Program-made: the position numbers and the translations under genes
Assembly (NCBI RefSeq): GCF_003185895.1
Contig: NZ_QHLY01000012.1
Span: 434,001 to 498,000 of the forward strand
DNA: 64,000 bases
Source of the DNA: Cryobacterium arcticum
GTDB lineage: Bacteria > Actinomycetota > Actinomycetes > Actinomycetales > Microbacteriaceae
Direction: 5' to 3'
The notes under the pieces: generated by a model
The model's database searches: none
The model's input: the letters and a program-made list of their open reading frames with translations, nothing else
Told to the model about the DNA's origin: nothing
Shown: one piece after another, positions 56,531-64,000 of the stretch
How the letters are laid out: each line of letters begins with the position of its first letter
Position numbering within the stretch: the stretch's first letter is position 1

Positions 56531-58309
56531 GTGGCGAGAACAAATATGTCCAGCAAGCGCCGGATCGCAGCGACCGTTGTCGTGCTTTTCGCGATCATCG
56601 GGCTTTTCGTGGTGCGCCTCGTCGATATCCAGGTGGTGCGCGCCGACAGCCTGAGCGCCGACTCGCTCGGCAACCGCTCGGTGGAGAAGACCGTGTACGG
56701 TTCCCGCGGCGAAATCGTCGACGCCAACGGGGTCGTGCTGGCGGGCACCGTGATGCGATACGACGTCGTCGTGTCGCCCAAGAACACCAGCACCTTCACC
56801 CGAACGGTGGATTCGAAGGATGTCTCGATCTCCGTGGCCGACGCGGCCGCCGAGATCGGCGCCATCACCGGCCAGACCGGCGACGCCGTGCAGACCATCG
56901 TGACCGATTCCCTGGCCGACAACCCTGACTCCGACTTCGCGTACATCACCCGGCAGGTCGACGTCGACGCCTTCCGCGCCCTCGAAGCCCTCGACATCCC
57001 CTGGTTGTACCTCTACCAGAACCCCAGCCGGGTCTATCCCAACGGGGCCGTCGCCGGCAACATCGTCGGTTTCGTCTCCGGCGAGGGCGAGGCCCAGGCC
57101 GGCCTGGAGCTCGGCGAGGATTCCTGCCTGGCCAGCAACAACGGTATCGAGACCTATGAACGCGGCGCGGACGGGGTGCGGCTGCCGGAGAGCACGGTGA
57201 CCACCAAGGCCGCCGTCGACGGCAGTGACGTCGTCACCACCATCGATTCCGACCTGCAGTGGTTCGTGCAGCAGGTTCTCGCCGAGCAGGCGCAGGCCAC
57301 CGGCGCGGCCTGGGGCAACGTCATCGTGCAGGAGGTCAAGACCGGCAAGCTCGTCGCCGTGGCCGACTACCCCAGCGTCGACCCCAACAACGTGAGCGCC
57401 ACCACCGACCCCGACGACCGTGGATCACGCGCATTCAGCGCCTCCTACGAACCGGGCTCGACCTTCAAGGCCCTCACCGCCGCCTCCGTTCTCGACGCCG
57501 GCCTGGCCACCCCGAACTCCCAGATCGTGGCCCCGTTCCGCTACCTGCCGGAGAACGGCGCCAACATCAACGACAGCTCCGGTCACGGTGACCTGCGGCT
57601 CACCCTCACCGGTGTGCTGATCGAGTCATCCAACACCGGCATGTCGAAGTTCGGCGAACTGCTCAGCGATCAGCAGCGCTACGACTACATGACCAAGTTC
57701 GGCATCGGCACCGAAACCGAGACCGCGTTCCCTGGCGAGGACACCGGCATCCTGCACCCCGCCGACGAGTGGGACAACCAGACCGAATACGCCACCATGT
57801 TCGGCCAGGGCCTGACCACGACGGCGCTGCAGATGTCCAGCGTCTACCAGACCATCGCCAACGGTGGTGTGCGCATGCCCGTGCAGCTGGTGTCGGGCTG
57901 CCGCGCCGCTGACGGCACCCTCACCGAGGTTCCGGCCGCCGACGGCACCCAGGTGGTGTCGGCCTCCGCAGCGCGCGACACGGCCGACATGCTCGAGATG
58001 GTCTACCAGAAGGGCTGGCTCGCCAATGTCTGGGATATTCCCGGTTACCGCGTCGCCGCCAAGACCGGTACAGCCCAGATGCCAGACGGCAACGGCGGCT
58101 ACACCAAGGGGTACCTGGTGTCGGTGTCGGGCTTCGCCCCGGCCGACGATCCGCAGTACGTCGTTTCGGTGAGTCTGGCCGACCCTGTTAACATGAATTC
58201 GTCAGCAGCGTCCGCTCCGATCTTCCAAGAGGTCATGAGTCAGGTGCTGAAAAAGTACCGGGCAGTTCCCTCGGGCGCCGCCGCGCCTGATCTCTCCGGT
58301 ACCTGGTAA
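56531..58309 (+). CDS. ftsI: Peptidoglycan D,D-transpeptidase FtsI (PBP3-type)
   Basis: A 592-aa division transpeptidase; GTG 56531 with aggaggt 6 bases upstream. One membrane helix at about 10-30, then a dimerisation domain and the penicillin-binding domain with all motifs: Ser310 in EPGSTFKAL (SxxK), S366-S367-N368 in IESSNTGMSK, and K511-T-G in AAKTGTAQM. No PASTA repeats, unlike some actinobacterial homologues. It cross-links septal peptidoglycan with FtsW, whose gene starts at the window end. Confidence 0.96.
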   Translation: MARTNMSSKRRIAATVVVLFAIIGLFVVRLVDIQVVRADSLSADSLGNRSVEKTVYGSRGEIVDANGVVLAGTVMRYDVVVSPKNTSTFTRTVDSKDVSISVADAAAEIGAITGQTGDAVQTIVTDSLADNPDSDFAYITRQVDVDAFRALEALDIPWLYLYQNPSRVYPNGAVAGNIVGFVSGEGEAQAGLELGEDSCLASNNGIETYERGADGVRLPESTVTTKAAVDGSDVVTTIDSDLQWFVQQVLAEQAQATGAAWGNVIVQEVKTGKLVAVADYPSVDPNNVSATTDPDDRGSRAFSASYEPGSTFKALTAASVLDAGLATPNSQIVAPFRYLPENGANINDSSGHGDLRLTLTGVLIESSNTGMSKFGELLSDQQRYDYMTKFGIGTETETAFPGEDTGILHPADEWDNQTEYATMFGQGLTTTALQMSSVYQTIANGGVRMPVQLVSGCRAADGTLTEVPAADGTQVVSASAARDTADMLEMVYQKGWLANVWDIPGYRVAAKTGTAQMPDGNGGYTKGYLVSVSGFAPADDPQYVVSVSLADPVNMNSSAASAPIFQEVMSQVLKKYRAVPSGAAAPDLSGTW

Positions 58310-58313
58310 GAAA

Positions 58314-59891
58314 GTGAGCCTCGTGACCGATTTGGCACCCTCGGCTCTCCGTCCTCAGCACCCGGTCCCGCGGTCGTTGTCGGGACTAGTCGATGAATTT
58401 GAACTTGACCTCCGTGGTGACACCGGAACCCGTGAACTGACCGGTGTGAGCCTGAGCTCGCGCACAGTGCAGCCCGGCGACCTCTACGTCGGCGTACCCG
58501 GGCGGGTCAGCCACGGCGCCGCTTTTGCCGTCGCGGCGAGGGAAGCCGGTGCCGTTGCGATCCTGACCGACGAAGCCGGCGCGCTGCTGGCCGCCGACAG
58601 CGGCTTGCCCGTGCTGGTCACGCCGGACGTGCGGGTGGCGCTCGGCGCCGTCGCCGCCTGGCTGTACCGCACCGACGAGAACCCGGCGACCCTGTTCGGC
58701 GTCACCGGCACCAACGGCAAGACCAGCGTCGTCTACCTGCTGTTCGCCATCCTCAGCCAGCTCGGAGTCGTCGCCGGCCTCACCTCCACCGCCGAACGCC
58801 GGATCGGCGAGATCGCCGTGACGAGCAATCTGACCACCCCGGAGGCCAGCGAACTACACGCCCTCCTCGCCCGCATGCGCGAAGCCGAGGTGCGCGCCGT
58901 CGGCGTCGAGATCTCCGCCCAGGCGATCAGCCGGCACCGGGTCGACGGCCTGGTCTTCGACGTCGCCGGATTCACCAACCTCTCGCACGACCACCTCGAC
59001 GACTACGAGTCGATGGAGGAGTACTTCCAGGCCAAGCTCGAGCTGTTCCAGCCCGACCGTTCCCGCCGCGGCGTGATCACGGTCGACTCCGACTGGGGCC
59101 GCCGGATCGCGGCGGAATGCCGCATCCCGGTCACCACCCTGGCCAACACCCCGCTCGGCCACGACCCGGCCCAGCCGCTCGTCGACGCCGACTGGCACAT
59201 GAGCGTGCTGGAGACCGGCGCGCGCCACACCGAGTTCGAACTCGTCGGCCCAGAGGGCCGGCGCCTGCAGACCCGGGTACCGTTGCTCGGCTGGTACATG
59301 GCCGCCAACGCCGCGCTGGCCATCGTGCTGCTGGTCGAGAGCGGCTTCGACCTCTCCGCGATCGAGCAGGCCCTCACCCGCGACGGCGGCATCGACGTCT
59401 ACATCCCCGGCCGGGCGGAGTTGATCTCCGGCGACCGTGGACCCCTGGTCTACATCGACTACGGGCACAGCCCCGACGCGTTCCTCAACACGCTCGCCGC
59501 CATCCGCGCCTCCACCACCGGCCGTGTCGTGATGGTGTTCGGCGCCGACGGTGACCGGGACAAGACCAAGCGCGGCGACATGGGCGCCATCGCGGCCCGC
59601 GGCGCCGACGCCGTCGTGATCACAGATTTCCACCCGCGGTGGGAGGATGCGGCCAGCATCCGGAGCACCCTTCTCACCGCCGCCCGGGCCGCCGCGCCCG
59701 ACGGCGAACTGTACGAGGTGCCGGACCCCGCGACCGCGTTCCGGCGCGCGCTTTCCCTGGCCGGCGAGGGCGACGTTGTGCTCTACGCGGGACCGGGCCA
59801 CGAAAATTACCAGGAGGTCAAGGGCGTGAAGATCCCGTATTCAGCCAGGGATGACGCCCGCGTCGCACTGCAGGAAGCCGGGTGGCTGTGA
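58314..59891 (+). CDS. murE: UDP-MurNAc-tripeptide synthetase MurE with variant recognition motif
   Basis: A 525-aa Mur ligase (GTG 58314; GTG 58323 is an alternative). ATP motif: FGVTGTNGKTSVVYLLFA (about 127-144). It adds residue 3 of the stem peptide to UDP-MurNAc-X-D-Glu. Instead of the DDNPR motif of meso-DAP ligases it reads TDFHPRWED (Asp438 to Asp445), and GKGHE reads GPGHENYQ (from Gly493). Microbacteriaceae often have diaminobutyrate, ornithine or lysine there, so another diamino acid is likely; this is inference. Overlaps murF (TGATG). Confidence 0.94.
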   Translation: MSLVTDLAPSALRPQHPVPRSLSGLVDEFELDLRGDTGTRELTGVSLSSRTVQPGDLYVGVPGRVSHGAAFAVAAREAGAVAILTDEAGALLAADSGLPVLVTPDVRVALGAVAAWLYRTDENPATLFGVTGTNGKTSVVYLLFAILSQLGVVAGLTSTAERRIGEIAVTSNLTTPEASELHALLARMREAEVRAVGVEISAQAISRHRVDGLVFDVAGFTNLSHDHLDDYESMEEYFQAKLELFQPDRSRRGVITVDSDWGRRIAAECRIPVTTLANTPLGHDPAQPLVDADWHMSVLETGARHTEFELVGPEGRRLQTRVPLLGWYMAANAALAIVLLVESGFDLSAIEQALTRDGGIDVYIPGRAELISGDRGPLVYIDYGHSPDAFLNTLAAIRASTTGRVVMVFGADGDRDKTKRGDMGAIAARGADAVVITDFHPRWEDAASIRSTLLTAARAAAPDGELYEVPDPATAFRRALSLAGEGDVVLYAGPGHENYQEVKGVKIPYSARDDARVALQEAGWL

Positions 59892-61312
59892 TGATCGCCC
59901 TGAGCCTCACTGACATCGCCGCAGCCGCGAACGGCGAACTCCACCTCGCCGAAGGCCCCGCCGCGCTCACGGCGGAGTCACTCGTCTCCGGTGCCGTGCA
60001 CACCGACTCGCGCGAGGTCGGCGCCGGCGACGTGTTCGTCGCCAAGCCGGGGGAGGAGACCGACGGTCACCTCTTCGCCCCCGCCGCCGTAGCCGGCGGT
60101 GCCGCCGTGATCATCGTCGAGCGACTGCTCGACCTGCCGGTGGCGCAGGTTCTGGTGCCAGACGCCGTCACCGCGCTCGGCGACCTGGCCACCTTCGTCA
60201 TCGCCCGGGTGCGCGCTCTCGGCCGGCTGAAGATCGTCGGCGTCACCGGATCCAACGGCAAGACCACCACCAAGAACCTGCTGCGCGCGATCCTGGAACG
60301 GGTCGGCCCCACCGTCGCGGCCCGGGCCTCGTTCAACAACGAGGTCGGCGCCCCGCTGACCATGCTCGAAGTCACCGAGGAGACCGAATTCCTGGTCGCC
60401 GAGATGGGCGCGAGCGACATCGGCGAGATCGCGCGCCTGGTGCGGATGGCCAGACCCGACATCGGCATCGTGCTGACCGTCGGGCTCGCCCACGCCGGCG
60501 GCTTCGGCGGTATCGAAGCGACAGTGCGCGCCAAGAGCGAGATGGTCACCGACCTGCTCCCGACCGACATCGCCGTGCTGAACGCCGACGACGACAGGGT
60601 CGCCGGCATGGCGGCCATCACCCCGGCGCGGGTGGTCTGGTTCGGGGAGGGCGACCGCGCAGATGTGCGCGCGTCTGATATCTCCGGCAGCCGCACCGGA
60701 ACCACCTTCACGCTGCACCTCCCGGGCGGCCAGAGCCGGCCGGTGTCGTTCCGGGTGCTCGGCGAACACCACGTCATGAACGCCCTGGCAGCGTCGGCGG
60801 CTGCCAGCCAACTCGGCGTGGCCATCGACGACATCGTCGCCGCCCTCGAATCGGTCACCGTCGCCGAGCGCTGGCGCATGGAGGTCCTGGGCGGCCGGGA
60901 CGACATCACCGTGATCAACGACGCCTACAACGCCAGCCCGGACTCGATGTCAGCTGCCCTGAAGACCCTCGCCCAGATCCGCAAGCCCACCGGCCGCAGC
61001 ATCGCCGTGCTCGGCGAGATGAGCGAGCTCGGCGAACTCTCCGGCGACGAACACGATCGCATCGGCCTCCTGGCCGTTCGGCTCAACATCTCCCAACTCG
61101 TCGTGGTCGGCCCTGCCGCCAGGCGAATGCACATCAGCACCATCAACGAAGGCTCCTGGGACGGCGAATCGGCGTATGTCGAGACCGCCGACGACGCCTT
61201 CGCCTTGCTGAGCGACACGGTCAAGCCAGGCGACACCGTGCTCGTCAAATCATCGAATTCAGCCGGACTCCGTTTCCTCGGCGACCGACTGGGAAAGTTG
61301 TACTCGTGGTAG
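59891..61312 (+). CDS. murF: UDP-MurNAc-pentapeptide synthetase MurF
   Basis: A 473-aa Mur ligase from ATG 59891 (alternative GTG 59882). The ATP motif is [20 protein letters not shown] (about 117-136). [20 protein letters not shown] and the central [20 protein letters not shown] are MurF-specific. It adds D-Ala-D-Ala to the stem tripeptide. Its stop overlaps the mraY GTG by 7 bp. Confidence 0.95.
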   Translation: MIALSLTDIAAAANGELHLAEGPAALTAESLVSGAVHTDSREVGAGDVFVAKPGEETDGHLFAPAAVAGGAAVIIVERLLDLPVAQVLVPDAVTALGDLATFVIARVRALGRLKIVGVTGSNGKTTTKNLLRAILERVGPTVAARASFNNEVGAPLTMLEVTEETEFLVAEMGASDIGEIARLVRMARPDIGIVLTVGLAHAGGFGGIEATVRAKSEMVTDLLPTDIAVLNADDDRVAGMAAITPARVVWFGEGDRADVRASDISGSRTGTTFTLHLPGGQSRPVSFRVLGEHHVMNALAASAAASQLGVAIDDIVAALESVTVAERWRMEVLGGRDDITVINDAYNASPDSMSAALKTLAQIRKPTGRSIAVLGEMSELGELSGDEHDRIGLLAVRLNISQLVVVGPAARRMHISTINEGSWDGESAYVETADDAFALLSDTVKPGDTVLVKSSNSAGLRFLGDRLGKLYSW

Positions 61313-62400
61313 CCCTCCTGCTGGCCGGAGCGATGTCCCTCGTCTTCACGCTGCTCCTGACCCCGCTGTTCATCCGGCTCTTCCACAAGCTCGGCTGGGG
61401 CCAGTTCATCCGCGATGACGGGCCGAAGAGCCACCACGCCAAGCGCGGTACCGCCACCATGGGCGGCATCATCATCATCGTCGGCGTCCTGGTCAGCTAT
61501 TTCCTCGCCATGTGGATTGAACAGCGGCCGCTGACGGCGTCCCCGCTGCTCGTGTTGTTCATGATGGTCGGCCTCGGGCTGGTCGGCTTCCTCGACGACT
61601 TCCTCAAGACCCGCAACCAGCGCAGCCTCGGCCTGGGCGGCTGGCAGAAGATCGCCGGCCAGGTCGTCGTCGCGGGAGCGTTCGGCTGGATGGCGCTGCA
61701 GTTCCCCGACAAGAACGGTGAGACACCGGCATCCACCCACATCTCGTTCATCCGGGACCTGCCGCTGGACTTCATGAAGCTCGGCACCTTCATCGGCATC
61801 GCCGCGTTCCTCGTCTGGATCTGCCTGATCGTGGCGGCGACCTCGAACGGTGTCAACGTCACCGACGGTCTCGACGGGCTCGCCACCGGATCGCTGGTCT
61901 TCGCGATCGGGTCGTACATCATCATCGGGTTCTGGCAGTCGAACCAGTCCTGCAACCCGGGCGGCTCGGACATGGCCGACATGTACAAGTGTTACGCCGG
62001 CCCGGATTCCTTCGACCTGGCCATCGTGGCCGCGGCGATCGTCGGCGGCCTGATCGGCTTCCTCTGGTGGAACACCTCGCCCGCGAAGATCTTCCTCGGC
62101 GACACCGGTTCGCTCGGCCTCGGCGGCGCGCTGGCCGCCCTGGCCATCCTCAGCCGCACCGAACTCCTCCTCGTGCTCATCGGCGGCCTCTTCGTGATCG
62201 AAGCCGGGTCCGTGATCGTGCAGCGCGGCTACTTCAAGGTCACCCGCGGCAAACGGATCTTCCTGATGAGCCCCATCCACCACCACTTCGAACTCAAGGG
62301 CTGGGCAGAGGTCACCGTCGTGGTGCGCTTCTGGATCATCGGCGGGCTCCTGGTGGCCGCCGGCGTCGGCACCTTCTACCTCGAATGGCTGGCCGTCTGA
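61306..62400 (+). CDS. mraY: Phospho-MurNAc-pentapeptide transferase MraY
   Basis: A 364-aa polytopic membrane enzyme with about ten helices, starting at GTG 61306. Conserved loops include [20 protein letters not shown] (about 28-47), [20 protein letters not shown] (Asp-Asp pair), [12 protein letters not shown] and [12 protein letters not shown]. It makes lipid I on undecaprenyl phosphate. It overlaps murF and murD (TGATG). Confidence 0.96.
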   Translation: MVALLLAGAMSLVFTLLLTPLFIRLFHKLGWGQFIRDDGPKSHHAKRGTATMGGIIIIVGVLVSYFLAMWIEQRPLTASPLLVLFMMVGLGLVGFLDDFLKTRNQRSLGLGGWQKIAGQVVVAGAFGWMALQFPDKNGETPASTHISFIRDLPLDFMKLGTFIGIAAFLVWICLIVAATSNGVNVTDGLDGLATGSLVFAIGSYIIIGFWQSNQSCNPGGSDMADMYKCYAGPDSFDLAIVAAAIVGGLIGFLWWNTSPAKIFLGDTGSLGLGGALAALAILSRTELLLVLIGGLFVIEAGSVIVQRGYFKVTRGKRIFLMSPIHHHFELKGWAEVTVVVRFWIIGGLLVAAGVGTFYLEWLAV

Positions 62401-63971
62401 TGGGCGCCCACTCCTACGGGGACGGCCATGCCGACGGCACCACCGGCCCCGACACCAGCCGGCTCGACCGGCTGACCAGCTGGCACTCCGACTGGACCGG
62501 CCTCAGGGTGGCCGTGCTGGGCCTCGGGGTGACCGGCTTCGCCGCCGCGGACACCCTGGCCGAGCTCGGCGCAGACGTGCTGGTCGTCGCCGGGCGCGCC
62601 CCGGACGACCGTGCCCGCCTGCTCGAGGTGCTCGGCATCCCATTGGTCACCGCGGACCTCGATTCCGCGCCGGACGAGCTCGTCGCCCACGACGCCGAGG
62701 TGCTCATCGTGTCGCCCGGTTTCCACCCCGACCACGCCCTCCTGCTCTGGGCGGCCGAGCACCGGATCCCGGTCTGGGGCGACATCGAACTGGCCTGGCG
62801 GCTGCGCGACAAGGTGGGCCCGGCCGCGCCGTGGATCCTGGTCACCGGCACCAACGGCAAGACCACCACCGTGCAGCTCACGGCGACCATGCTCGCGGCC
62901 GCCGGCCACCGGGTCGCGCCGTGCGGCAACATCGGTGTGCCCGTCCTCGACGCCATCCGCGACCCGCAGGGCTGGGATGTGTTGGTCGTCGAACTCTCCA
63001 GCTACCAGTTGCACCACCTGCCCCTGTCCGGTCCCGGAGCTCTCGTGCCGTGGTCGACCACCTGCCTGAACGTGGCCGACGACCACCTGGACTGGCATGG
63101 CTCCGCGGCGGCCTACCGCGACGCCAAGGCCAAGGTCTACGCCAACACCCGCGTCGCCTGTGTCTACAACAAGGCAGACGTCGCCACCATGCGCATGGTC
63201 GAGGACGCCGAGGTGAGCGAGGGAGCTCGAGCCATCGGCTTCGGCCTGGGCGTACCAGGACCCAGCGACCTCGGAATCGTGGAGGGCATCCTCTGCGACC
63301 GCGCCTTCCTCGAGGAACGGTTCGACACCGCCATCGAGCTCAGCACCGTCGCGGATCTCGCCGCCGTCGGGCTCTCCGCCCCGCACGTGGTCGCCAATAT
63401 CCTCGCCGCCGCAGCGCTGGCACGCTCCTTCGACGTTCCGCCGGAGGCGATTCGCGACGCCCTCGCCGACTTCAGGCTCGACGCCCACCGCATCGAGGTC
63501 GTGGCCGTGAGTGAGGGCATCAGCTGGATCGACGATTCCAAGGCGACCAACCCGCACGCCGCGGATGCCTCCCTCGCCGCCTACGACTCCGTCGTCTGGT
63601 TGGTCGGCGGGCTGCTCAAGGGCGTCGACATCGGTGAGCTCGTCGCCAAGCACGCCGACAGGCTGCGCGGTGCCGTGGTGATCGGCGTCGAACGCGCCGA
63701 AGTCCTGGCGGCATTCCGGCGACACGCCCCCACCCTGCGCGTGTTCGAGATCGACTCGGATGACACTGGTGAGGTCATGCCGAACGCAGTCGGCCTGGCC
63801 GCGTCGCTGGCCGAGGCCGGGGACGTCGTCCTCCTGGCGCCGGCCGCGGCATCCATGGACCAGTTCGCGAGCTATGCGGAACGTGGCGCACAGTTCGCCC
63901 AGGCCGTTCACGACTATTTGGGAGGTGGGTCGCATGAAGACTCGTCCTCGTCCCCGGGTGCCGGTGTCTGA
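62400..63971 (+). CDS. murD: UDP-MurNAc-L-Ala/Gly D-glutamate ligase MurD
   Basis: A 523-aa Mur ligase from ATG 62400; the longer frame upstream is inside mraY. A Rossmann-like N-domain starts LRVAVLGLGVTGFAAADTLA (about 36-55), and the ATP motif is LVTGTNGKTTTVQLTATML (about 148-166). DDSKATNPHAADASLAAY is the conserved C-domain block. It adds D-Glu to UDP-MurNAc-amino acid. A long 35-residue hydrophilic start is unusual. Its end overlaps ftsW by 38 bp. Confidence 0.95.
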   Translation: MGAHSYGDGHADGTTGPDTSRLDRLTSWHSDWTGLRVAVLGLGVTGFAAADTLAELGADVLVVAGRAPDDRARLLEVLGIPLVTADLDSAPDELVAHDAEVLIVSPGFHPDHALLLWAAEHRIPVWGDIELAWRLRDKVGPAAPWILVTGTNGKTTTVQLTATMLAAAGHRVAPCGNIGVPVLDAIRDPQGWDVLVVELSSYQLHHLPLSGPGALVPWSTTCLNVADDHLDWHGSAAAYRDAKAKVYANTRVACVYNKADVATMRMVEDAEVSEGARAIGFGLGVPGPSDLGIVEGILCDRAFLEERFDTAIELSTVADLAAVGLSAPHVVANILAAAALARSFDVPPEAIRDALADFRLDAHRIEVVAVSEGISWIDDSKATNPHAADASLAAYDSVVWLVGGLLKGVDIGELVAKHADRLRGAVVIGVERAEVLAAFRRHAPTLRVFEIDSDDTGEVMPNAVGLAASLAEAGDVVLLAPAAASMDQFASYAERGAQFAQAVHDYLGGGSHEDSSSSPGAGV

Positions 63972-64000
63972 ACCGGCTGGGCCGGCAACGACCACCGGTT
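63934..64000 (+). CDS. ftsW: Probable FtsW, N-terminal fragment cut by the window end
   Basis: ATG 63934 with a strong ggaggtggg at 63921, in a frame different from murD. Only 22 codons are visible (MKTRPRPRVPVSEPAGPATT, then TG), a basic and Pro-rich cytoplasmic start without a domain. FtsW (septal glycosyltransferase) is the usual next gene after murD, so the call is from gene order only. Confidence 0.6.
   Translation, partial: MKTRPRPRVPVSEPAGPATTTG

Noticed and set aside
62376..63995. 539-codon minus-strand frame opposite murD
   Set aside because: Antisense to murD, no recognisable domain, no ribosome-binding site.
1..64000. rRNA, tRNA, CRISPR arrays, insertion sequences, prophage or attachment sites
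   Set aside because: Looked for in the gaps between genes; no cloverleaf-like segments, no spaced direct repeats, no transposase or integrase reading frames and no region of clearly different composition were found.

Overview
The window is about 64 kb of GC-rich, gene-dense chromosome from a high-GC Gram-positive actinobacterium. A member of the Microbacteriaceae, for example a Cryobacterium-like bacterium, is the best fit. This rests on the gene neighbourhood (GarA-FtsR-MerR, fadD / MinD-like ATPase / class II DAHP synthase / PknL / Rv2175c-like / IdsA / DUF3040 / mra-dcw, the order known from Mycobacterium), a C50-type carotenoid cluster, many GTG starts, and several promoters that place TAnnnT six bases before a start codon. 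The genus is an inference. No rRNA, tRNA, insertion sequence, prophage or CRISPR array was seen.

Layout. (1) 73-11651 (+): a secreted protein of unknown function, then the late part of a flagellar operon: flbD, motA, motB, fliM, fliN, fliO, fliP, fliQ, fliR, flhB, flhA, an FlhF-like protein without a GTPase P-loop, and csrA. Most junctions overlap or abut. (2) 11695-17104 (-): a LacI-family regulator, a sugar-binding lipoprotein, two ABC permeases and a GH130 mannoside phosphorylase; there is no ATPase gene. (3) 17284-18741 (+): a lipase-maturation-factor-like membrane protein. (4) 18773-25632: an S4 RNA-binding protein and the carotenoid operon idi-crtE-crtB-crtI-crtYe-crtYf-crtEb (-), divergent from a MarR/CrtR-like regulator (+). 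(5) 25686-30185: apt, deoC, a NUDIX hydrolase, a TetR regulator divergent from an MDR oxidoreductase, and a DUF1295 membrane protein. (6) 30208-33920: a divergent NHEJ pair, ligD and ku. (7) 33952-36499: a CDP-alcohol phosphatidyltransferase, garA, ftsR and a second MerR regulator. (8) 36593-48147: a ParA-type ATPase, pyruvate carboxylase, a MinD-like ATPase, peptide deformylase, fadD, a ROK glucokinase, an acyltransferase and class II DAHP synthase. (9) 48333-53992: PASTA kinase (PknL-like), a LysM cell-wall protein, an Rv2175c-like DNA-binding protein, polyprenyl synthase and DUF3040. (10) 54348-64000 (+): the start of the dcw cluster, mraZ, rsmH, ftsL, ftsI, murE, murF, mraY, murD and the first codons of ftsW.

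How it works together. Region 1 builds the flagellar motor, switch and export gate. Region 2 imports and phosphorolyses a mannoside-type sugar under LacI-type control. Region 4 makes GGPP, phytoene, lycopene and then a prenylated, cyclised C50 carotenoid. Regions 7 to 10 link Ser/Thr-kinase signalling (PknL, GarA, Rv2175c-like) with envelope growth, central metabolism and division.

The most unusual observations are: an FlhF-like protein that has lost its nucleotide-binding site; an FlhB with NPTS in place of NPTH; a MurE with DFHPR in place of the usual DDNPR recognition motif; long palindromes at three convergent gene junctions, two of them beside copies of a shared dispersed element; well-placed operator-like inverted repeats at lacI, crt, fadD/glk and tetR; three tandem decamers upstream of mraZ; and a possible small RNA between DUF3040 and mraZ.
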